From Ideonella_A sakaiensis_A (GTDB lineage: Bacteria > Pseudomonadota > Gammaproteobacteria > Burkholderiales > Burkholderiaceae_C): a stretch of DNA of 64,000 nt. Within the stretch, counting starts at the first letter, position 1; every line of letters begins with the position of its first letter. Shown here one piece after another: positions 34,698 through 42,280 of the stretch. The DNA lies in contig NZ_CP182947.1 in NCBI RefSeq assembly GCF_048320135.1, forward strand, positions 4,526,001-4,590,000. The letters are read 5' to 3'. The notes under the pieces were generated by a model, which ran no database searches, was not told the DNA's origin, and worked only from the letters and a program-made list of their open reading frames with translations. The position numbers were made by a program, and so were the translations under genes.

Positions 34698-35947
34698 GCG
34701 CGCCGGCGGCGACGCAGGCGCTGCGCATCGATCAGGCCCGCTTGATCGAGCGCCTGGATCAGCTGGCGCAGATCGGCCCGATCGATGGCGGCGGCAGCTG
34801 CCGGCTGGCGCTGACCGACGACGACCGGCGCGGCCGCGATCTCGTCGTGTCGTGGATGCGCGAACTCGGCATGGCGGTGCATATTGATGCCATCGGCAAC
34901 GTCTTCGGCGTGCGCGCCGGAACCCGCGAGCTGCCGCCGGTGATGACCGGGTCCCACATCGATACCGTGCGCACCGGTGGTCGCTACGACGGCAACCTCG
35001 GCGTGATCGGCGGGCTCGAAGTGGTGCAGACGCTGAACGATGCCGGCATCGAGACCGAGCGGCCGATCGTCGTCGCCTTCTTCACCGACGAGGAGGGCGC
35101 GCGGTTTGCGCCGGACATGCTCGGCTCGCTGGTTTACGTGGGTGGCATGGCGCTGGACGAGGCGCTCGACGTGCGCGGGATCGACGGCGCGCGGCTCGGC
35201 GATGAACTCGAGCGCATCGGCTATGCCGGCAGCGCTCCGATGACCACGCTGAAACCAGCGGCGTTTGTCGAACTGCACATCGAGCAAGGCCCGGTGCTCG
35301 ACGCCGAAGGCCTGACGATCGGCGCCGTCGAGGACCTGCAGGGCATCTCGTGGCAGGAGCTGACGATCACCGGCCAGTCCAATCATGCCGGCACGACGCC
35401 GATGCGGCTGCGCCACGATGCCGCTTATGCGGCAGCCGCGGTTGCGAACTTCGTGCGCCAGCTGACCCGCGAGATGGGCGGTTCGCAGGTCGCCACCGTC
35501 GGCAAGATCGACCTGCACCCGAACCTGATCAACGTGATCGCGGCGCGGGCCCGGCTGACCGTCGACCTGCGCAATACCGATGAAACGCTGCTGCAGCAGG
35601 CCGAGCAGCGTCTGGGCGATTTCCTGCAGCAGCTCGCGAAGGACGAAGGCGTGACGATAGAGAGCCGCCAGCTGGCACGTTTCGAGCCGGTGATCTTCGA
35701 CGCCGGCGTCGTGCAGCGCATCGAGGCGGTGACCTCGCGCCTCGGCTACTCGCAGCGGCGCATCACCTCGGGTGCCGGCCACGACGCGCAGATGCTCGCG
35801 CGCATCTGCCCGACCGCGATGATCTTCGTGCCCAGCATCAAGGGCATCAGCCACAACCCGGCGGAGCACACCGAACCCGCCGATCTGGCCGCAGGCGGCA
35901 ATGTGCTGTTGCACACGCTGCTCGAGCTGGCCAGCCAGGAGACCTGA
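34694..35947 (+). CDS. M20-family amidohydrolase (N-carbamoyl-L-amino acid hydrolase / allantoate amidohydrolase type)
   Basis: This gene encodes 417 residues and starts inside the dpaL stop (ATGA). The di-zinc site is visible: His88 in GSHIDT, Asp99 in RYDGNLGV, Glu133/Glu134 in FTDEEGARF, His195 in ELHIEQGP, and a late His in SHNPAEHTEP. NHAGTTPMRLRHDAAYAA is the dimerisation-domain signature shared by L-carbamoylases, ureidoglycolate and allantoate amidohydrolases. The reaction is hydrolysis of a carbamoyl or ureido C-N bond. Its position beside a D-carbamoylase favours an N-carbamoyl amino acid substrate, but the exact one is unresolved. Confidence 0.87.
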   Translation: MSAPAATQALRIDQARLIERLDQLAQIGPIDGGGSCRLALTDDDRRGRDLVVSWMRELGMAVHIDAIGNVFGVRAGTRELPPVMTGSHIDTVRTGGRYDGNLGVIGGLEVVQTLNDAGIETERPIVVAFFTDEEGARFAPDMLGSLVYVGGMALDEALDVRGIDGARLGDELERIGYAGSAPMTTLKPAAFVELHIEQGPVLDAEGLTIGAVEDLQGISWQELTITGQSNHAGTTPMRLRHDAAYAAAAVANFVRQLTREMGGSQVATVGKIDLHPNLINVIAARARLTVDLRNTDETLLQQAEQRLGDFLQQLAKDEGVTIESRQLARFEPVIFDAGVVQRIEAVTSRLGYSQRRITSGAGHDAQMLARICPTAMIFVPSIKGISHNPAEHTEPADLAAGGNVLLHTLLELASQET

Positions 35948-35948
35948 C

Positions 35949-36884
35949 ATGCCCAGAATCGTCACCGTCGGCGCCGCCCAGCTCGGCCCGATCGCCCGCA
36001 GCGACACCCGCAAGCAGGTCGTCGAGCGAATGATCGCGTTGATGAACGATGCCGCGCAGCATGGCTGCGACCTCGTCGTTTTCCCCGAACTCGCGCTGAC
36101 GACGTTTTTCCCGCGCTGGTATATCGAGGACCAGGCCGAGCTTGACCAGTTCTACGAGCGCGAGATGCCGGGCCCCGAGACGCAGCCACTGTTCGACGCG
36201 GCAAAAAGGCTCGGCGTCGGCTTCTACCTCGGTTATGCGGAACTGAGCGTCGAGGACGGCCGGCCGCGCCATTTCAATACCTCGATCACCGTCGACAAGA
36301 CCGGCACCATTGTCGGCAAATACCGCAAGATCCATCTGCCCGGCCATGCCGAACACGAACCCTGGCGCCAGTTCCAGCATCTGGAGAAGCGCTATTTCGA
36401 AACCGGCAACCTCGAGTTCAATGTCTTCCGCGCCTTCGATGGCGTGATCGGCATGGCGATCTGCAACGATCGGCGCTGGCCCGAGACCTACCGCGTGATG
36501 GGCCTGCAGGGTGCCGAGATGATCCTGATCGGCTACAACACGCCGGTCCACAACCCGCCGGCGCCGGAGCACGATGCGTTGTCGCACTTCCACAATGAGC
36601 TGGTGATGCAGTCGGGCGCCTACCAGAACGGCAGCTGGGTTGTCGGCGTCGCGAAGGCCGGCGTCGAGGAAGGCGTGATGCAGATCGGCAATTCGATCAT
36701 CGTCGCGCCGTCGGGCGAAATCGTTGCCGCCTGCAGCACCGTCGGTGACGAACTGGCGATCGCCCGCTGCGACCTCGACCTGACGAAGTCATACAAGAAT
36801 ACGACCTTCAATTTTGCGAAACACCGCGAGCCGCAGGCCTACGCGATGATCGTCGAGCGCAAGGGTGCGGTGCCGCCGGCCTAG
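35949..36884 (+). CDS. N-carbamoyl-D-amino acid hydrolase (nitrilase fold)
   Basis: This gene encodes 311 residues. It closely matches the Agrobacterium D-carbamoylase (about 304 residues) in length and motif text: FPELALTTFFPRW, GKYRKIHLPG, QHLEKRYFE, and CNDRRWPE. The catalytic triad is Glu47, Lys127 and Cys172. The enzyme releases the D-amino acid, CO2 and ammonia from N-carbamoyl-D-amino acids. It starts one base after the upstream stop, so it is part of the same message. Its neighbour is an M20 carbamoylase of opposite expected stereochemistry, and it converges with the MocR gene eight bases after the stop. Confidence 0.9.
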   Translation: MPRIVTVGAAQLGPIARSDTRKQVVERMIALMNDAAQHGCDLVVFPELALTTFFPRWYIEDQAELDQFYEREMPGPETQPLFDAAKRLGVGFYLGYAELSVEDGRPRHFNTSITVDKTGTIVGKYRKIHLPGHAEHEPWRQFQHLEKRYFETGNLEFNVFRAFDGVIGMAICNDRRWPETYRVMGLQGAEMILIGYNTPVHNPPAPEHDALSHFHNELVMQSGAYQNGSWVVGVAKAGVEEGVMQIGNSIIVAPSGEIVAACSTVGDELAIARCDLDLTKSYKNTTFNFAKHREPQAYAMIVERKGAVPPA

Positions 36885-36891
36885 CCGATGG

Positions 36892-38388
36892 CTAGACGTA
36901 GCGGCCGACGATGGCCGCGAGCTTCGCGAAGTGCGGGCCGATCTCCTGCTCATCGACGGCGCCGTAGCCGAGCAGCAGCCCGCGGTCGGAGCGCCGCGCG
37001 CTGATCTGGTAATTCGACAGCGGCCGGGTCGCGATGCCGGCGCTGGCAATTCGTTCGCTGAGCAGGCGGTCGTCGACGCCGGCCGGCAGGCCGAGCACGA
37101 GGTGCAGCCCTGCATCGCCGCCGATGATCGGCAGCTGATCGCCGAAATGCTGCTGGATGCTCGCGATCAGCGCATCGTGGCGCGCGCCGTAGACCGCGCG
37201 CATGCGCCGCACATGGCTGCTGAAATGGCCTTCGAAGATGAAGCGCGCGAGCACCGCCTGCTGCGGTGAATGGCCTTCACGGTACAGCTCGCGCGACGCA
37301 CTGGCAAAGCTGTCGACGAGGTCCTCGGGCAGAACGGCATAGGCCACGCGCAACGCCGGAAACAGCGTCTTCGAGAAGGTGCCGAGGTAGATCACGCGGC
37401 CATGCCGGTCCAGGCCCTGCAGCACCGGCAGCGGCCGCGAGCCGTAGCGGAATTCGCTGTCATAGTCGTCCTCGATCACCCAGACGCCGTTGACCGCCGC
37501 ATAGTCGAGCAGCTGGCGCCGGCGGCCATGGCTCATCAGCACGCCGGTCGGATACTGGTGCGCCGGCGAGACGAACATCGCACGCGGCGGCGTGCGCAGG
37601 TGGGCGGTGTTCGGTGCCAGGCCTTCGGCGTCGAGCGGCACCGGGATCATCTCGAGGCCCATCGCGCGAAAGACGCTGCGCACCCCCCAGTAGCCCGGGT
37701 CCTCGATCCAGATCGCGTCACCCGGATCGGTCAGCAGGTGAGCGATCAGGTGCAGCGACTGCTGCGTGCCGCTGGTGATGACGATCTGTTCGGCAGAACA
37801 GTGCAGGCCGCGCGTGTCCTGCAGATATTCCGCCAAGACGCGGCGCAGCAGGGCATCGCCGGCGCCGGTGGCATAACTCATCTGCGCTGGCTGCAGGCCG
37901 CGCCAGACCCGGGCCTGCAGCCGGTTCCAGGTCTGCACCGGAAACTGCCGGACTTCCGGCACACCGGGAGCGAAGGCGCCCCACTGCCGCGGCGCAGCCG
38001 ACAGGCCACCAATCAGCCGGCCGCCGCGCGACGACAACGTCGCCCGGCGCTTTTCCGGAGCCGACGGCGGGAGGTCGCGCCGCGCCAGTCTCGGCGCGAC
38101 CGCGGCGACAAAGGTGCCGCGGCCTACACGCGAGTGGACAAAACCCTCCAGCGTCAGCTGTTCGTAGACATGGGTGACGGTATTGCGTGCAATGCCGAGC
38201 GCGGCAGCGAGTGCGCGGCTCGGCGGCAGCTTGCTGTCTGGCGCGATCTCCGCCTCGCGGATGGCCGACTGCAGGATGTCATAGAGGCGGCGGTGGTCGA
38301 AACCGCCGCCTTGATTGGCGAAACGGCGCCTGACAAGGTCGGCGATGGCGGCCGGCCCGTGGCCGGCATTGGCACTCCGCGGGTCCAT
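36892..38388 (-). CDS. MocR-family regulator (GntR HTH fused to aminotransferase domain)
   Basis: This gene encodes 498 residues. The N-terminal GntR winged helix (residues about 15-85, RLYDILQSAIREAEIAPDSK ... IARNTVTHVYEQL) is joined by a linker to a fold type I aminotransferase domain with PLP Lys in GTFSKTLFPALRVAY. Proteins of this kind (GabR, PdxR) use PLP and an amine such as GABA as effectors and activate a divergent gene while repressing themselves. The divergent gene here is a GABA aminotransferase, so GabR is the best-fitting role. Two direct repeats overlap its translation start. Confidence 0.9.
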   Translation of the reverse strand: MDPRSANAGHGPAAIADLVRRRFANQGGGFDHRRLYDILQSAIREAEIAPDSKLPPSRALAAALGIARNTVTHVYEQLTLEGFVHSRVGRGTFVAAVAPRLARRDLPPSAPEKRRATLSSRGGRLIGGLSAAPRQWGAFAPGVPEVRQFPVQTWNRLQARVWRGLQPAQMSYATGAGDALLRRVLAEYLQDTRGLHCSAEQIVITSGTQQSLHLIAHLLTDPGDAIWIEDPGYWGVRSVFRAMGLEMIPVPLDAEGLAPNTAHLRTPPRAMFVSPAHQYPTGVLMSHGRRRQLLDYAAVNGVWVIEDDYDSEFRYGSRPLPVLQGLDRHGRVIYLGTFSKTLFPALRVAYAVLPEDLVDSFASASRELYREGHSPQQAVLARFIFEGHFSSHVRRMRAVYGARHDALIASIQQHFGDQLPIIGGDAGLHLVLGLPAGVDDRLLSERIASAGIATRPLSNYQISARRSDRGLLLGYGAVDEQEIGPHFAKLAAIVGRYV

Positions 38389-38423
38389 ATTGGCTCTATT
38401 TTGATGAAATCATTGGCTCTAAT
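38389..38423. promoter_or_regulatory. MocR direct-repeat operator between the regulator and gabT
   Basis: ATTGGCTCTATT (38389-38400) and ATTGGCTCTAAT (38412-38423) are direct repeats, 23 bases apart start to start, so on the same face of the helix. The first touches the mocR start codon, fitting autorepression, and a -10-like TATACT lies at 38443-38448 for gabT. GabR-type regulators bind direct repeats with this arrangement. Confidence 0.6.
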
Positions 38424-38494
38424 CATAGGTCCAATTGAAGCCTATACTGGTTTCAGACCAACCAAATCGGCCGCATGCGCGGCCGCCTGCTGAA

Positions 38495-39805
38495 ATGAAC
38501 ACCCACACCAAAACCGAATCGGCACGGGTTGCCGCTGCCGCGACGACGAATGCGGCGATCGATGCGCGCCGCGTCGCGGCAACGCCGCGTGGTGTCGGCA
38601 TCGGCTTCACCGTCTATGCCGACAAGGCGCGCAATGCCGAGCTGTGGGATGTCGAAGGCAAGCGCTATATCGACTTCGGTTCCGGCATCGCAGTGCTCAA
38701 TACCGGGCACCGCCATCCGCGCATCGTCGAGGCAATCGCCAAACAACTCGAATCGTTCACGCATACCGCCTACCAGGTCGTGCCGTATGAAAGCGTGGTC
38801 AGGCTGGCCGAACGGCTGAATGCGGTGACGCCGGGCGACCATGCGAAGAAGACGGCGTTTTTCACGACTGGCGCAGAGGCGGTCGAAAACGCGATCAAGA
38901 TCGCCCGCAATGCGACGAAGCGCCCTGGCGTGATCGCGCTGTCCGGCGGTTTTCATGGCCGCACCTACCTCGGCATGGCGCTGACCGGCAAGGTCGCGCC
39001 GTACAAGGCCGGATTCGGCCCGTTCCCGGCCAGCGTCTACCACGTGCCGGCGCCGATGGAACTGCATGGCGTCAGCGTCGAGCAGTCGCTGCAGGCGATC
39101 GCACAGTTGTTCAAGGCCGATATCGAGCCCGAGCAGGTGGCCGCGATCATCGTCGAGCCGGTGCAGGGCGAGGGTGGTTTTTATGTGATGCCGACCGCCT
39201 TCCTGCGTGCGCTGCGCGAGATCTGCGACCGCCACGGCATCGTGCTGATCGCCGACGAGATCCAGACCGGCTTTGCCCGCACCGGCAAGATGTTCGCGAT
39301 GGACCACCACGACGTCGTTCCCGACATGATCACGATGGCGAAGAGCCTGGCCGGCGGCATGCCGCTGTCGGCCGTCTGCGGCCGCGCCGAGATCATGGAC
39401 GCGCCGGCGCCCGGCGGGCTCGGTGGCACTTATGCTGCCAATCCGCTGGCAATCGCATCGGCGCTCGCGGTGCTCGACGTGATCGAGGACGAGAAACTGT
39501 GCCAGCGCGCGGAACAGTTGGGCCACCGGCTCAGCGAACACCTGAATGCGCTGCGCAAGAAATTCCCGGTGATCAGCGATGTGCGCGGGCTCGGCTCGAT
39601 GGTCGCGATGGAATTTGCGAAGCCCGACGGCACGCCTGACGCCGACTTTCCGAAGGCGCTGCAAAAGCGCGCGCTCGACGCCGGCCTGATGTTGCTGGGC
39701 TGCGGGATCTACGGCAACGTGATCCGTTTCCTGTTCCCGCTGACGATCGAGGATGCCGTCTTCGACGAAGGCATGGCGATCCTCGCGAAGGCGATGGAAT
39801 CCTGA
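38495..39805 (+). CDS. gabT: 4-aminobutyrate aminotransferase
   Basis: This gene encodes 436 residues from ATG 38495; a more upstream start in the operator region is possible. It is a class III aminotransferase that moves the amino group of GABA to 2-oxoglutarate, giving succinate semialdehyde. Seen: FTTGAEAVENAIKIAR (cofactor phosphate), GGFHGRTYLGMALTGK, EPVQGEGGFYV, cofactor Asp254 in LIADEIQTGF, and Schiff-base Lys283 in MAKSLAGGMP. These match GabT over PuuE closely. It is divergent from the MocR regulator and is followed 17 bases later by succinate-semialdehyde dehydrogenase. Confidence 0.93.
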   Translation: MNTHTKTESARVAAAATTNAAIDARRVAATPRGVGIGFTVYADKARNAELWDVEGKRYIDFGSGIAVLNTGHRHPRIVEAIAKQLESFTHTAYQVVPYESVVRLAERLNAVTPGDHAKKTAFFTTGAEAVENAIKIARNATKRPGVIALSGGFHGRTYLGMALTGKVAPYKAGFGPFPASVYHVPAPMELHGVSVEQSLQAIAQLFKADIEPEQVAAIIVEPVQGEGGFYVMPTAFLRALREICDRHGIVLIADEIQTGFARTGKMFAMDHHDVVPDMITMAKSLAGGMPLSAVCGRAEIMDAPAPGGLGGTYAANPLAIASALAVLDVIEDEKLCQRAEQLGHRLSEHLNALRKKFPVISDVRGLGSMVAMEFAKPDGTPDADFPKALQKRALDAGLMLLGCGIYGNVIRFLFPLTIEDAVFDEGMAILAKAMES

Positions 39806-39822
39806 TCGAAGGAGCCGACACC

Positions 39823-41295
39823 ATGCCCGTACAAGAACTGAAACTGAAAGACCCGTCGCTGTTCCGTCAGCAGGCCTATGTGGCCGGCGCATGGATCGAC
39901 GCCGACGATGGCAAGACGATCGACGTCAGCAACCCGGCCAACGGCCACAAGCTCGGCACCGTGCCGATGTGCGGCAGCGCCGAGACCGAACGTGCGATCA
40001 AGGCCGCCGACGAGGCGCAGCGCAAGTGGCGCGATGTCTCCGGCAAGGAGCGCGCCGCGATCCTGCGCCGGCTGAACGACCTGATGCTCGCCAATGTCGA
40101 TGACCTGGCGCTGATCATGACGTCCGAGCAGGGCAAGCCGCTGGCCGAAGCGAAGGGCGAAATCGCCTATGCCGCGTCGTTCATCGAATGGTTTGCCGAC
40201 GAGGCGCGCCGGGTCTACGGCGACACGATACCGGCGCCGCTCGGCGACCGGCGCATCCTCGCGATCAAGCAGCCGGTCGGCACCACCGCAGCGATCACGC
40301 CGTGGAATTTTCCGACTGCGATGATGACGCGCAAGGCCGGGCCGGCACTGGCCGCCGGTTGCTCGATGGTCGTCAAGCCGGCGACACAGACACCATTTTC
40401 GGCGTTGGCGTTTGCCGAACTCGCCGAACGCGCCGGCGTGCCGAAAGGCCTGCTGTCGGTGCTGACCGGTTCGTCGAGCAAGATCGGCGGCGAGATGACG
40501 CGCAACCCGCTGGTGCGCAAGCTGACCTTCACCGGATCAACCGAGGTCGGACGGCTGCTGATGCGCCAGTGCTCCGACACGATCAAGAAGATCTCGCTCG
40601 AACTCGGCGGCAATGCGCCGTTCATCGTGTTCGAAGATGCGGACCTCGATGCCGCCGTCGAAGGCGCGATGGTCTCGAAATACCGCAATACCGGGCAGAC
40701 CTGCGTCTGCGCGAACCGCATCTATGTGCAAAAGCCGGTGCTGAAGGCCTTCACCGACAAGCTGGTCGCGAAGGTCAATGCGCTGAAGGTCGGCCCCGGC
40801 GTCGACGATGGCGTCACGCAGGGCCCGCTGATCGACGACAACGCGGTGAAAAAGGTCGAGGAACACATCGCCGATGCGAAGGCAAAGGGCGGCGAGGTGT
40901 TGGCCGGCGGCAAACGGCATTCGCTCGGCGGGCTGTTCTTCGAGCCGACGGTGATCGGCGGCGCGACCGCCGAGATGAAATTTGCCAGCGAGGAGACCTT
41001 CGGCCCGCTGGCGCCGATCTTCTCCTTCGATACCGAGGAAGAGGTGATCGCGCGCGCCAACGATACCGAGTTCGGCCTTGCCGCGTATTTCTACAGCCGC
41101 GACGTCGGCCGCGTGATGCGGGTTGCCGAACGGCTCGAATCGGGCATGGTCGGCGTCAATACCGGGCTGATCTCGACCGCCGAAGCGCCGTTCGGCGGCG
41201 TCAAGCAGTCCGGCCTCGGCCGTGAAGGTTCGAAATACGGGCTCGATGAATTCATCGAGATCAAATATATCTGCCTGGCCGGACTCGACAAGTGA
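39823..41295 (+). CDS. gabD: Succinate-semialdehyde dehydrogenase
   Basis: This gene encodes 490 residues, the second step of GABA degradation: oxidation of succinate semialdehyde to succinate with NAD(P)+. Aldehyde dehydrogenase signatures are present: PWNFPTAMMTRK (cofactor loop), KLTFTGSTEVGRLLM, active-site Glu260 in LELGGNAPF and nucleophile Cys294 in NTGQTCVCANR. The Cys-Val-Cys arrangement at 294-296 resembles the redox pair of GabD enzymes. The final segment GLGREGSKYGLDEFIEIKYICL is typical. The stop overlaps the GTG start of the next gene by three bases, so the GABA pathway and a nitrilase-fold amidase are one operon. Confidence 0.94.
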   Translation: MPVQELKLKDPSLFRQQAYVAGAWIDADDGKTIDVSNPANGHKLGTVPMCGSAETERAIKAADEAQRKWRDVSGKERAAILRRLNDLMLANVDDLALIMTSEQGKPLAEAKGEIAYAASFIEWFADEARRVYGDTIPAPLGDRRILAIKQPVGTTAAITPWNFPTAMMTRKAGPALAAGCSMVVKPATQTPFSALAFAELAERAGVPKGLLSVLTGSSSKIGGEMTRNPLVRKLTFTGSTEVGRLLMRQCSDTIKKISLELGGNAPFIVFEDADLDAAVEGAMVSKYRNTGQTCVCANRIYVQKPVLKAFTDKLVAKVNALKVGPGVDDGVTQGPLIDDNAVKKVEEHIADAKAKGGEVLAGGKRHSLGGLFFEPTVIGGATAEMKFASEETFGPLAPIFSFDTEEEVIARANDTEFGLAAYFYSRDVGRVMRVAERLESGMVGVNTGLISTAEAPFGGVKQSGLGREGSKYGLDEFIEIKYICLAGLDK

Positions 41296-42203
41296 GCCAG
41301 TTGCTGCATCCTCCGGCGCCACCGATGGCGCATCCGCCGCGTGCCGATTCGTTCGGCATCGCCGGCGTGCAGATGAGCGTCGTCGCATTTGCCGACAACG
41401 TCGACCGCATGGCCGGCTATATGCGGCACATTCGCAGCCGTTTCCCGTGGGTCCGCATGGTGCTGTTCTCCGAGCTGTGCCCGCTCGGCCCGCGTCATGA
41501 GGCCGAGCCGCTGCCCGGGCCGACCGAGGCGCGGCTGTGCGAGCTGGCCAGGGAAACCGGCCTGTGGCTGATTCCCGGCTCGATGTTCGAGAAGGTCGAG
41601 GCCGCCGACGGCGACCGCGTCTACAACACGACGTCGGTGATCAACCCGCAGGGCGAGGTGATCCGCCGCTTTCGCAAGCTGTTTCCATTTCGCCCGTATG
41701 AGCGCGATGTCGCCGGCGGCAGCGAATTCTGCGTCTTCGACATCGACGGCGTCGGCCGCTTCGGCGTCTCGATCTGCTACGACATGTGGTTCCCGGAGAC
41801 GACGCGCACGCTGGTCGCGATGGGTGCCGAAGTGATCCTGCATCCGACGATGACCGACACCATCGACCGCGATGTCGAGTTGTCGATCGCACGCGCCGCG
41901 GCGGTGACGAACCAGGTCTATTTTTTCGACATCAACGGGTCGGGCGATGGCGGCGTCGGCCGCTCGATCGTCATCGATCCGTCAGGGTATGTCCTGCACG
42001 AAGCCCAGCAGGGCGCGGCGATCATCCCGATCGAGGTCGATCTGCTGCGGGTGCGGCGCGAACGCGAGCGCGGCTTGCGCAGCAACCTCGGCCAGCCGTT
42101 GAAGAGTTTTCGCGACCGTGATGTCGATTTCACGGTCTACGCCAGGGACGCAGGAGAAGCTTCCTATCTGAATACCCTCGGACCGTTGATCAAGCCTGAT
42201 TGA
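41292..42203 (+). CDS. Carbon-nitrogen hydrolase (nitrilase superfamily amidase)
   Basis: This gene encodes 303 residues, starting with GTG within the gabD stop (GTGA overlap). The nitrilase-superfamily triad is Glu61 (FSELCPLG), Lys129 (RRFRKLFPF) and Cys162 (VSICYDMWFPE). It should hydrolyse an amide or carbamoyl group. Its motif text differs from the D-carbamoylase 6 kb upstream and looks more like the general amidase/omega-amidase branch. Position after GabTD suggests a substrate that yields an amino or carboxyl compound for the GABA route, for instance a gamma-amide. This is inference only. Confidence 0.86.
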   Translation: MSQLLHPPAPPMAHPPRADSFGIAGVQMSVVAFADNVDRMAGYMRHIRSRFPWVRMVLFSELCPLGPRHEAEPLPGPTEARLCELARETGLWLIPGSMFEKVEAADGDRVYNTTSVINPQGEVIRRFRKLFPFRPYERDVAGGSEFCVFDIDGVGRFGVSICYDMWFPETTRTLVAMGAEVILHPTMTDTIDRDVELSIARAAAVTNQVYFFDINGSGDGGVGRSIVIDPSGYVLHEAQQGAAIIPIEVDLLRVRRERERGLRSNLGQPLKSFRDRDVDFTVYARDAGEASYLNTLGPLIKPD

Positions 42204-42280
42204 TACCCGGCGGGACGCGCGCGCCTGTTGAGGCACGCGGCCACGCCGAACCGCTTCGGGGCACGCATAAGGAGACATGC

